Assembly (NCBI GenBank): GCA_021790955.1
Contig: JAJYFI010000026.1
Span: 1 to 10,522 of the forward strand
Direction of reading: 5' to 3'
DNA from: a bacterium
Lineage (GTDB): Bacteria > Elusimicrobiota > Elusimicrobia > UBA1565 > UBA9628
DNA: 10,522 bases
Both the position numbers and the translations under genes were made by a program. A model generated the notes under the pieces. That model did not search any database. It had not been told where the DNA came from and was given only the letters and a program-made list of their open reading frames with translations. The first letter of the stretch is position 1. Each line of letters opens with the position of its first letter. Below are positions 1 through 5,408 of this stretch, piece by piece.

Positions 1-636
1 GCTGAACCTGTCGAGTGGGCCTTGCGCGAGAGGGGCGTTCCTTTGACCTTCACGACTCTCACAGGCGACGGCTGGCATTACCTCTATAGGACGCGGGAGC
101 CGATGCCCAAGAAGATCGCCGCCCTGCCGGGCATTGACCTGCTCGGGCAGGGCTCCTACATCGTTGCGCCGCCGAGCATTCACCCTTCGGGCAAGCCCTA
201 CAGGGTCGCTTTTGACGAGGAGATCGCGCCCGCGCCGGGTTGGGTGCTTGAGAAAATTCGGTCGGAGACGACGGCGGCTGCCGACTATGCAACCCGTTGC
301 ATAACCACGATCAAGGAGGGGGAACGCAACGACGCGCTTTTCGATGCGGCCTGTGGGTTTGCGCGTGGTCGCTGTTCCTGGTGCGGCGGGGGGCCGTGCC
401 GATCCGAGACTGCGGGACACCTTTTCCGGCGGGCAATGGCCTTGAATCGGAAAAGGTTCGTCCCGCCTTTGCCGAAAGCCGAGGTCTGGCAGATTGTCAA
501 GAATGCCTTTCGCGTGGCGAAGGCTTCTACAAAAGACAAAGATATGGATGTTAAAGCCTTAACGATAGGAAGACTTCTCAAAGACTCAAAAGCAGCAAGC
601 CTTACACAACGGCTTACTGCTTACTCGAAAGTATAA
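1..636 (+). CDS. Bifunctional DNA primase/polymerase (prim-pol), C-terminal part, cut by left edge
   Basis: The reading frame is open to the first base, so the protein is truncated by the window; a TTG at 22 is internal and is not a credible start. What remains is 211 residues. The AEP-type prim-pol signature is visible as TGDGWH (residues 21-26 of the visible part), followed by the characteristic GQGSYIVAPPSIHPSG block (49-64). The first catalytic acidic motif must lie upstream. A helical C-terminal part follows, with GERND (107-111) and a PPLPxxEV segment (155-162) of the kind seen in primase C-terminal domains. A cysteine cluster CSWCGGGPC sits between them. No helicase domain follows, so this is a short primase. 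It likely makes primers for replication of the excised element. It stops 16 bases before the PC4-like gene. Confidence 0.85.
   Translation, partial: AEPVEWALRERGVPLTFTTLTGDGWHYLYRTREPMPKKIAALPGIDLLGQGSYIVAPPSIHPSGKPYRVAFDEEIAPAPGWVLEKIRSETTAAADYATRCITTIKEGERNDALFDAACGFARGRCSWCGGGPCRSETAGHLFRRAMALNRKRFVPPLPKAEVWQIVKNAFRVAKASTKDKDMDVKALTIGRLLKDSKAASLTQRLTAYSKV
590..622 (+). repeat. Imperfect inverted repeat (hairpin) at 3' end of primase gene
   Basis: AAGCAG-C-AAGCC (590-601) is complementary to GGCTT-A-CTGCTT (611-622) with a single C/A mismatch, around a 9-base loop. That is about 11 paired bases inside the last codons of the primase gene. No T-run follows, so it is not an intrinsic terminator. 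It could be an mRNA structure between the primase and the PC4-like gene, a protein-binding site, or chance. Confidence 0.5.
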
Positions 637-652
637 AGACAGTGAGGCTTGA

Positions 653-889
653 ATGGAAAAAGAACAAGTTGTTGCGGAGTTCGAGAAAAACAGTCGGGAA
701 AGCGTTCGCGCTGTTCTCAAAACATGGAACGGCCGGGAGCTTTTCGACATCCGGGTTTTTTATCGAAATGACGCGGGAGAGATGAAGCCCACGCAAAAAG
801 GGCTCTGCCTATCGCTGGAGAAGTTGCCGGAACTCCAAGGAGTTGTCGAGGCGTTGGGGAAAGCCGTAGGCACCTATGAACCGGCATAA
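653..889 (+). CDS. PC4/p15-like single-stranded-DNA-binding protein
   Basis: This 78-residue protein matches the small transcriptional coactivator p15 (PC4) family as I recall it. It has a polar N-terminus, then a beta-rich core with WNGRELFDIRVFY (25-37), an acidic turn (GE, 42-43), PTQKGLCLSLEKL (46-58) and a final helix. PC4-like folds bind single-stranded DNA as dimers and, in bacteria, occur often in phages and mobile elements. Beside a primase, the simplest role is protection or handling of single-stranded DNA during element replication, or transcription control; the role is inferred. The ATG at 653 has a GTGAGG-like ribosome-binding sequence about 7 bases upstream. The 3' end overlaps the next gene by 14 bases, which suggests co-transcription. 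Confidence 0.8.
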   Translation: MEKEQVVAEFEKNSRESVRAVLKTWNGRELFDIRVFYRNDAGEMKPTQKGLCLSLEKLPELQGVVEALGKAVGTYEPA

Positions 890-1082
890 ACGCATCGCCG
901 CTGCTTGCGCCGTTTGCGGGCTTGCGTTCCAGGCCCGGGCCTCGGACATGCGTAGGGGTCTTGGGCGGGCCTGCTCTCGGCCCTGTGGGGCCAGACTGCG
1001 AAAACGTGATGCAAGGCCACCCTCGCACCTGCTACAGGAAGCCTCGCACCCCTGCGGAGAGACAAAGGCGGGTTATTCATGA
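876..1082 (+). CDS. Small CxxC zinc-finger protein
   Basis: The 68-residue product carries C11-x2-C14 and C33-x3-C37 in the context CAVCGLAF...RRGLGRACSRPC. This resembles small zinc-finger proteins of phages and elements with a CxxCG...GR.CS..C pattern. The spacing suggests one zinc ion and a small nucleic-acid-binding fold; the function is unknown. It starts inside the end of the PC4-like gene, with a short AGG (868-870) as a weak ribosome-binding site, and its stop overlaps the next start by ATGA. The basic C-terminal tail after residue 40 has no recognisable feature. The cysteine pattern and the tight packing make it a real gene despite its size. Confidence 0.7.
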   Translation: MNRHKRIAAACAVCGLAFQARASDMRRGLGRACSRPCGARLRKRDARPPSHLLQEASHPCGETKAGYS

Positions 1083-1930
1083 AGGCCAAACTCGGTGAAC
1101 CAAAAACTGAAGGGGGCAAGGCCGTGGTGAAATACAACGCGCTCAAGCATGGGCTCCTGGCGAGGGAAGCTGTTATAGATGCCGGAGACGGTGCGGAGAG
1201 CCGAGAAGAGTTCACCAACCTACTGACCGATCTTTCCCGGCAACTCCGGCCTGTCGGCGTGCTGGAGGAAATGCTGGTCGAGAAAATCGCCGCTTTCTAC
1301 TGGCGGCATCGGCGCGTCATTCGCTATGAGGTCGGCCTGATTCGTGAGGGACTCGATGGTTGCCGTGAAGATTACGAGGGTGAATCCCAGCGCGTCGAAA
1401 AGGAGATACGGCAACTTCTCGATGAGATAGCGACCTTCAGGGACACAAAGGATGTCGCAGGCGACAACGTAGACCCCGAAAAGGTTGAGGAGTGGGGCTG
1501 GGAAATCGACATGGCTGAATACTATCACGAGCTGGTCAATTCGAGCCCAGAAATAGAATGGCAGGACTCCTTCCAGGGAGAAGACGGCATTGATGCCGTG
1601 AAGGTTCATGCCTGGCTCCTCAAAAACGGCTGGACACACGAAAAAATCAAGCAGGCATTTATCCGGCAGGTAAGGAGCAAGCTCCGGGCCAAAAAGAAGG
1701 AACTGGCGCAGGCGAAAACGACTGACGATTTGAAGCTGGGCCAAATCGTCCGGGTCAAGGCATTGGCCATGGGCGAGGAAGCTGACCGCCTGATGCGCTA
1801 TGAAAGCTCGATTTCGCGGCAGTTTTATAGGGCCATGCACGAGCTGGAGCGGCTCCAAAAGGGTAGGCAAGGGCTTCCGGTGCCTCCTCCAGTGGCCCTG
1901 GACGTGGAAATGGAGCGACCAGACGCATGA
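1079..1930 (+). CDS. Conserved mobile-element protein of unknown function (NALKHGL motif)
   Basis: The protein has 283 residues, is strongly charged and probably mostly helical. Its N-terminus, GEPKTEGGKAVVKYNALKHGL (residues 6-26), matches a widespread family whose members begin with a GPKT-x-GK...NALKHGL segment. Its C-terminus (RYESSISRQFYRAMHELERLQ, about 241-261) is the other conserved block I recognise. Members are frequent in bacterial mobile elements and have no assigned function that I know. The central part has a lysine-rich, likely coiled-coil stretch (about 200-220). It overlaps the zinc-finger gene by ATGA and has an AAAGGCGGG ribosome-binding site (1064-1072). A terminator follows it. 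A DNA-packaging or DNA-binding role is possible but unsupported. Confidence 0.75.
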   Translation: MKAKLGEPKTEGGKAVVKYNALKHGLLAREAVIDAGDGAESREEFTNLLTDLSRQLRPVGVLEEMLVEKIAAFYWRHRRVIRYEVGLIREGLDGCREDYEGESQRVEKEIRQLLDEIATFRDTKDVAGDNVDPEKVEEWGWEIDMAEYYHELVNSSPEIEWQDSFQGEDGIDAVKVHAWLLKNGWTHEKIKQAFIRQVRSKLRAKKKELAQAKTTDDLKLGQIVRVKALAMGEEADRLMRYESSISRQFYRAMHELERLQKGRQGLPVPPPVALDVEMERPDA

Positions 1931-1981
1931 ATTGGGTTCGTTTCGTAAAAATGCTTTCCGTCGGGGAAGTGGCTGAAATAG

Positions 1982-2026
1982 GCCCGAAGCCCTAACGATT
2001 TAGGAAAAATTCGGGCACATTTTTTT
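1982..2026 (+). terminator. Rho-independent terminator abutting the next start codon
   Basis: GCCCGAA (1982-1988) pairs with TTCGGGC (2010-2016). Inside it, CCTAA (1991-1995) pairs with TTAGG (2000-2004) around a CGAT loop. A run of seven T (2020-2026) follows within four bases of the outer stem. This is a typical intrinsic terminator layout and would end transcripts of the upstream primase-to-NALKHGL gene group. The T-run ends directly at the ATG (2027) of the next gene, so it could also act as an attenuator for that gene. Confidence 0.7.
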
Positions 2027-2518
2027 ATGGGGCGGTATTCATATTCAAGCCGATGGACGACAAGCGACTGCAAGTCGCTATCGGTGAAATTCTTGAATGA
2101 GCACCACTACTTTGACGGCGGCGTCCGCTGGGGCACTTGCTCTTGGAGCCGGAACGGCGAAAAAACAGGAAGCATCGGATACGTAGTTTCAACGGCACAG
2201 GGCGACGCATCGATCCGTTTCCAATACATCCATACGAACAGCCAGAGCGACGAAAAGAAGGACCTCGATTACAAAGTCCAACTGGTCTCGACGCCTTGCC
2301 GCTTCGGGGGGAGACGGTGGTGGTTTATCTGTCCGTTGGTGAGGGAGGGGCGGCCGTGTCAAAGGCGGGTCGGCGTGCTCTATCTGGGAGGAAAATATTT
2401 CGGGTGTCGCCACTGTTACAGCCTGACCTATGAGAGTTCCCGAGAAAGCCATAAATTCGACAAGTTGTTCGCTGAATTGGGCATTACACCGAGGCAGGCG
2501 AGGGAATTGTTCTCATGA
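2027..2518 (+). CDS. Zinc-ribbon protein of unknown function
   Basis: The 163-residue protein matches a conserved hypothetical family common in phages and integrated elements. It has an N-terminal domain (about 1-90) with conserved tryptophans, then LVSTPCRFGGRRWWFICP (87-103) and LYLGGKYFGCRHCYSLTY (118-135). Cysteines C102, C111, C127 and C130 can form a zinc ribbon, and C91 is additional. The function is unknown; a nucleic-acid-binding role is only suggested by the zinc ribbon. The start at 2027 fits the family's usual N-terminus (RYSYSSRWT), yet there is no ribosome-binding sequence at normal spacing, because the terminator T-run sits there. The stop overlaps the excisionase-like gene by ATGA, linking it to the integration module. 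Confidence 0.75.
   Translation: MGRYSYSSRWTTSDCKSLSVKFLNEHHYFDGGVRWGTCSWSRNGEKTGSIGYVVSTAQGDASIRFQYIHTNSQSDEKKDLDYKVQLVSTPCRFGGRRWWFICPLVREGRPCQRRVGVLYLGGKYFGCRHCYSLTYESSRESHKFDKLFAELGITPRQARELFS
2063..2079. repeat. Perfect 7-bp inverted repeat with 3-base loop
   Basis: AGCGACT-GCA-AGTCGCT is a perfect palindrome with a three-base spacer, lying about 36 bases inside the zinc-ribbon gene and just after the terminator. It could be a small operator or an mRNA hairpin near the start of translation. One such repeat can also occur by chance. Confidence 0.35.
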
Positions 2519-2709
2519 GCGAAGTTCAAGGCTTCATGACCGTGGACGCCGTGGCGCGCCATCTGGGCGTCTCTCGGCGCACGGTCTATGAGTGGGTGAG
2601 CCAGCGCCGCATCCCCTTCTACAAGATCGGCGGGACGGTGCTACGTTTCCGGCCCGGCGAGATCGAACAATGGGCTCGGAGCGGGTTTCAATCGGTTCGG
2701 GACTTTTAG
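2515..2709 (+). CDS. Excisionase-family helix-turn-helix protein
   Basis: This 64-residue protein is nearly all one MerR-like winged helix domain of the HTH_17/excisionase type: FMTVDAVARHLGVSRRTVYEWV (residues 7-28), then the wing RIPFYKIGGTVLRF and the closing EIEQW. Such proteins bind DNA beside attachment sites and steer the integrase toward excision, or repress element promoters. Its position between the zinc-ribbon gene (ATGA overlap) and the integrase, about 30 bases from the preferred integrase start, fits a Xis role. A second in-frame ATG at 2536 has an AAGG four bases upstream and could be the true start, which would remove seven residues. Regulator rather than excisionase is the main alternative. 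Confidence 0.8.
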   Translation: MSEVQGFMTVDAVARHLGVSRRTVYEWVSQRRIPFYKIGGTVLRFRPGEIEQWARSGFQSVRDF

Positions 2710-2728
2710 CTCGGAAAAATGGCAAAAT

Positions 2729-2734
2729 GGGAGG
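2729..2734 (+). promoter_or_regulatory. Ribosome-binding site deciding the integrase start
   Basis: GGGAGG lies five bases before the ATG at 2740. The upstream in-frame ATG at 2719 has no such sequence close by. The resulting N-terminus MGVYRK is also the usual start of this integrase family as I recall it. Confidence 0.7.
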
Positions 2735-2739
2735 CTTCC

Positions 2740-3960
2740 ATGGGCGTCTACAGGAAACTAAAATCCGACGGTAGCTGGGACTGGTATATCGACTATCGGT
2801 TCCAGGGTCGGCGGCTGCGCGAGCGGATCGGGCCGAACAAGGCCCAGGCCCGCACCGTTTTGCAGAAACGCCGCGTCGAGATGGCGGAGGGCAAGTTCCT
2901 GGAGAAGCGCCGGGAATCGAAGACCACCCTCGCCGAGATGGCCAAGCTCTACCTCGACAACCACGCCAAGCCCGCCAAGCGAAGCTGGAAGGACGACAAG
3001 AGGCTATTGGACGGCTTCGTCGAGTATTTCGGGGATATTCGCCTTTCCGAGATCACGCCCTTGACCCTGGAGAACTATCGCCGGGACAAGAAGACTCCAG
3101 ACAAGAAGGGCAAGAAGCTCGCCGACGCCACCCTCAACAGGCACATGGCGGCGCTCAAGACGATGTTCTCGAAGGCCGTGGAATGGGGCAAGGCGGCATC
3201 CAACCCCGTCAAAACGATCAAGCTCTATCACGAAAACAACGCTCGCACCCGCTTCCTGGAACGAGGCGAAATCAAGGCTCTCTTGGCCGCGTGTCCCGAT
3301 TGGCTCAAGCCTATCGTCGTCGCCGCCGTCCATACGGGGCTGAGGAAGGCCGAGATCGTCAGCCTCACCTGGGACGACATTGATTTCCAGAACATGATCC
3401 TGCGCGTTCGGGACAGCAAGAACAAGAGCGCCCGCCATGTTCCGATGAGCCTGCCTCTCGTGGGGACGCTCCGGGCCATCAATAAGGCCCCGGATTCGCC
3501 CTATGTGTTTGCCTGCGAAAGTCGGGCGTTGCTTTACGGGCGGATCAGGTATGCCTTCCAGGAGGCGGTGGCGACCGCCCAATTAAGCGGCAAGGTCGTC
3601 TTCCACTCCCTGCGGCATTCCTTCGCCTCCCACATGGTCATGAACGGGGTCGATCTGCCCACGGTCGGCTCGCTCATGGGCCACAAGACCGCCAAGATGA
3701 CCGAGCGATACTCCCATCTGTCTCCCGATCACAAGGCCCGAGCCATCAAGGTGCTGGACAGCCTTGTCGCGAATGAAGTGGACACCCTAATGCCACCAGA
3801 GCCCCCCACGTCTCCTACTCAGGAGGCGGAGGCATATGCTAAAAACGTAGCGAATGCCCGCCAAAAATCCATCTTGCTCCCAGGTGGTGAAATGGTATCA
3901 CAACGGACTTTGAATCCGTTGTTCCTGGTTCGAATCCAGGCCTGGGAAGGCGCGCCGTGA
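2740..3960 (+). CDS. int: Tyrosine-type site-specific recombinase (integrase) running through a tRNA-Gln gene
   Basis: Residues count from ATG 2740 (406 aa). An N-terminal domain with WYIDYRFQGRRLRERIGP (about 14-32) and a SAM-like core-binding domain (about 60-155) precede the catalytic domain. The active-site set is complete: R202 in HTGLRKAE, probable K227 in DSKNKS, H289 and R292 in HSLRH, H315 in GHK, and the nucleophile Y324 in TERYSH. It should catalyse integration and excision of the element. After about residue 345 the conserved fold ends and an unconserved tail begins. From residue 380 the tail is encoded by the tRNA-Gln gene, so it is a by-product of where the element sits. The stop overlaps a GTG start of glmU by four bases. 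In the excised circle the C-terminus would differ. An ATG at 2719 would add seven residues. Confidence 0.92.
   Translation: MGVYRKLKSDGSWDWYIDYRFQGRRLRERIGPNKAQARTVLQKRRVEMAEGKFLEKRRESKTTLAEMAKLYLDNHAKPAKRSWKDDKRLLDGFVEYFGDIRLSEITPLTLENYRRDKKTPDKKGKKLADATLNRHMAALKTMFSKAVEWGKAASNPVKTIKLYHENNARTRFLERGEIKALLAACPDWLKPIVVAAVHTGLRKAEIVSLTWDDIDFQNMILRVRDSKNKSARHVPMSLPLVGTLRAINKAPDSPYVFACESRALLYGRIRYAFQEAVATAQLSGKVVFHSLRHSFASHMVMNGVDLPTVGSLMGHKTAKMTERYSHLSPDHKARAIKVLDSLVANEVDTLMPPEPPTSPTQEAEAYAKNVANARQKSILLPGGEMVSQRTLNPLFLVRIQAWEGAP
3878..3948 (+). tRNA. tRNA-Gln (anticodon TTG)
   Basis: A complete cloverleaf of 71 bases is present. The acceptor stem is TCCCAGG (3878-3884) with CCTGGGA (3941-3947). 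The D stem is GTGA/TCAC around AATGGTA. The anticodon stem is ACGGA/TCCGT around loop CTTTGAA, with TTG at 3910-3912. The variable loop is four bases, and the T stem CCTGG/CCAGG encloses TTCGAAT. Every stem pairs without mismatch. The discriminator is A3948 and CCA is not encoded. The anticodon reads CAA/CAG, glutamine. The gene lies entirely inside the 3' end of the integrase reading frame and eight bases before the GTG of glmU. No convincing promoter is visible just upstream, so it may depend on transcription from the integrase side. Confidence 0.95.
3878..3948. other. Probable attachment-site (att) region at the element-host junction
   Basis: The integrase gene abuts and enters this tRNA, while host housekeeping genes follow it directly, so the recombination core most likely lies in or at the edge of the tRNA. 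The exact core cannot be placed without the second junction, which is outside the window. I saw no second tRNA-Gln fragment in bases 1-3870. Because the element lies on the 5' side, the shared core is expected to include the 5' half or all of the tRNA, not only its 3' end. Confidence 0.55.
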
Positions 3961-5408
3961 CCAAGATGGGGCGCCCGCGAAGCGGGCCGGCGCGCGGCAA
4001 CGATCTCGCGGTCATCATCCTCGCCGCCGGGGAAGGGACGCGCATGAAAAGCGACCGTCCCAAGGTGCTCATGCCGCTGGCCGGGACGCCGCTGTTGGGC
4101 CACGTCCTCGCGGCGGCGAAGGGCCTTGATCCCGCCGTCATGGCGGTCGTCGTCGGCCATCAAGCGGCCGCGGTCGAGGGGGCGGCCCGCTCCCTGGCTC
4201 AAGAGGCGGGATTCCGGGCTCCTCCGCGATTCGTCCTTCAAGAGCGGCCCCTCGGCACGGGCGACGCGGCCGCCAGGGCTCTGAAGTCCGTGGACGGCTG
4301 CTCCCGCGCGGTCGTTCTTTATGGGGACGTTCCGCTTCTCAAGCCCGAGACGCTGAGAAACCTCGTTACGGTCCAGCGCGAGGAGAAAGCCGCGCTCGTT
4401 TTGCTGACGGGCTACCGCCCCGATCCGCGCGGCTACGGCCGCATCGTGCGCGACGCGAAGGGAGAGGTCCTCCGCATCGTCGAGGAGTCGGAGGCATCCG
4501 GGAAGGAGCGCGCGATCCGCGAGATCAACGCCGGCGTCTATTGTTTCGAGATGGCCCCCGTCCGGGAGATTTTCAAGAAGAAGCTCGGGGCCAAGGGCAA
4601 GGGCGAGATTTTCCTCACCGATGTGCTCGAAGCCTTGCGGGCGCGGCGCCGGCGCGTCCTCGCCGTGGAGGCCGCCGATCCCGCCGAGATCATGGGCGTC
4701 GACAGCCGCCTGGGCCTGGCCCGGGCCGAGTCCGTGCTCAACGCCCGGCGCTTGGAGCGCCTCATGCTCTCCGGCGTGAGCGTCGCCGACCCAGCCTCGA
4801 CCTTCGTCGATCCTGCCGTGACGGTCGGCCGTGAGACGAGGCTGGAGCCCTCGACCATCCTTCGCGGCGCCACTCGTGTGGGCGAGCGCTGCGTCGTGGG
4901 ACCTTTTTCCGCCCTTGAGTCGGCCGAAATAGAGGATGACTGCTGGGTCGTGAGCTCGAGGCTCTCCTCCTGCCGCGTCCTCAAGGGAAGCCGTATCGGG
5001 CCGTTCTCCCATGTGCGCCCGGGCTCCGTGATCGGCCCCGAGGCGAGCGTGGGCAATTTCACCGAGGTCAAGGCCTCGCGGCTCGCGCAGGGAGTCAAGG
5101 CCAATCACCTGAGCTACCTGGGCGACGCGGAGGTGGGCGCCGGGGTCAATGTGGGCGCCGGCGTCATCACCTGCAATTTCGACGGCAAGAGAAAGCACAA
5201 GACCGTGATCGAGGAAGGGGCCTTCATCGGCTCCAACGTCAACCTCGTGGCCCCGGTGCGCGTGGGCGCGTGGGCGCTTGTCGGAGCGGGGTCAACCGTC
5301 ACAAAGGACGTGCCGCCGGGCGCCGTGGCGATCGCGCGGTCCCGGCAGAAAAACATCGAGCGTCGGCGTCCCTTGGGGGAAAACGGAGCGGATCATGTTC
5401 GAGCTTAA
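3957..5408 (+). CDS. glmU: Bifunctional GlmU: N-acetylglucosamine-1-phosphate uridyltransferase / glucosamine-1-phosphate acetyltransferase
   Basis: GlmU makes UDP-GlcNAc for peptidoglycan and lipopolysaccharide in two cytoplasmic steps. The N-terminal pyrophosphorylase has LAAGEGTRMKSDRPK (22-36), QERPLGTGDA (95-104), YGDVPL (122-127), GYGRI (159-163) and INAGVY (190-195). The C-terminal left-handed beta-helix has RPGS (354-357), NFTEVK (367-372), NHLSYLGDAEVG (383-394; H384 matches the catalytic His of the E. coli enzyme) and NVGAGVITCNFDGKRKHKT (398-416). Its 483 residues are slightly longer than usual, mainly from about 15 extra N-terminal residues. The GTG at 3957 is the longest start and an ATG at 3966 is an alternative. 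It heads the host operon right after tRNA-Gln and overlaps prs by 14 bases. Confidence 0.96.
   Translation: MTKMGRPRSGPARGNDLAVIILAAGEGTRMKSDRPKVLMPLAGTPLLGHVLAAAKGLDPAVMAVVVGHQAAAVEGAARSLAQEAGFRAPPRFVLQERPLGTGDAAARALKSVDGCSRAVVLYGDVPLLKPETLRNLVTVQREEKAALVLLTGYRPDPRGYGRIVRDAKGEVLRIVEESEASGKERAIREINAGVYCFEMAPVREIFKKKLGAKGKGEIFLTDVLEALRARRRRVLAVEAADPAEIMGVDSRLGLARAESVLNARRLERLMLSGVSVADPASTFVDPAVTVGRETRLEPSTILRGATRVGERCVVGPFSALESAEIEDDCWVVSSRLSSCRVLKGSRIGPFSHVRPGSVIGPEASVGNFTEVKASRLAQGVKANHLSYLGDAEVGAGVNVGAGVITCNFDGKRKHKTVIEEGAFIGSNVNLVAPVRVGAWALVGAGSTVTKDVPPGAVAIARSRQKNIERRRPLGENGADHVRA

Larger units (their letters stand above)
1..3948. mobile_element. Integrated mobile element, right (integrase) end; left end outside window
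   Basis: The stretch holds a prim-pol primase, a PC4-like protein, two small zinc-binding proteins, a conserved mobile-element protein, an excisionase-like protein and a tyrosine integrase, all on the + strand, and it ends in a tRNA-Gln gene. Tyrosine integrases commonly target tRNA genes, and an integrase plus excisionase pair abutting a tRNA is the usual mark of an element boundary. The middle of this stretch is clearly less GC-rich than the housekeeping genes to the right. No virion structural, conjugation or restriction gene is visible, so prophage, satellite and integrative plasmid remain open. The exact right limit depends on where the crossover falls within or beside the tRNA. Confidence 0.8.

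Noticed and set aside
3764..3792. Possible promoter for tRNA-Gln inside the integrase gene (TTGTCG, 17 bases, TAATGC)
   Set aside because: The -10 box matches the consensus at only two of six positions, and such matches are common by chance.
3878..3960. The integrase C-terminal tail as a new protein domain
   Set aside because: It is a translation of the tRNA-Gln gene and the few bases after it, so its sequence is dictated by the tRNA and not by protein selection.
3819..5198. 459-codon open frame on the - strand opposite glmU
   Set aside because: It is a high-GC shadow: glmU on the other strand has complete family motifs over its whole length, the - frame gives a low-complexity Gly/Ala/Arg/Asp/His-rich product with no motif, and it also crosses the tRNA.
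5278..5394. Upstream in-frame extension of prs from an alternative start at 5278
   Set aside because: It lies inside glmU in another frame, gives an Arg/Ser/Pro-rich stretch without family similarity, and a good ribosome-binding site supports ATG 5395.
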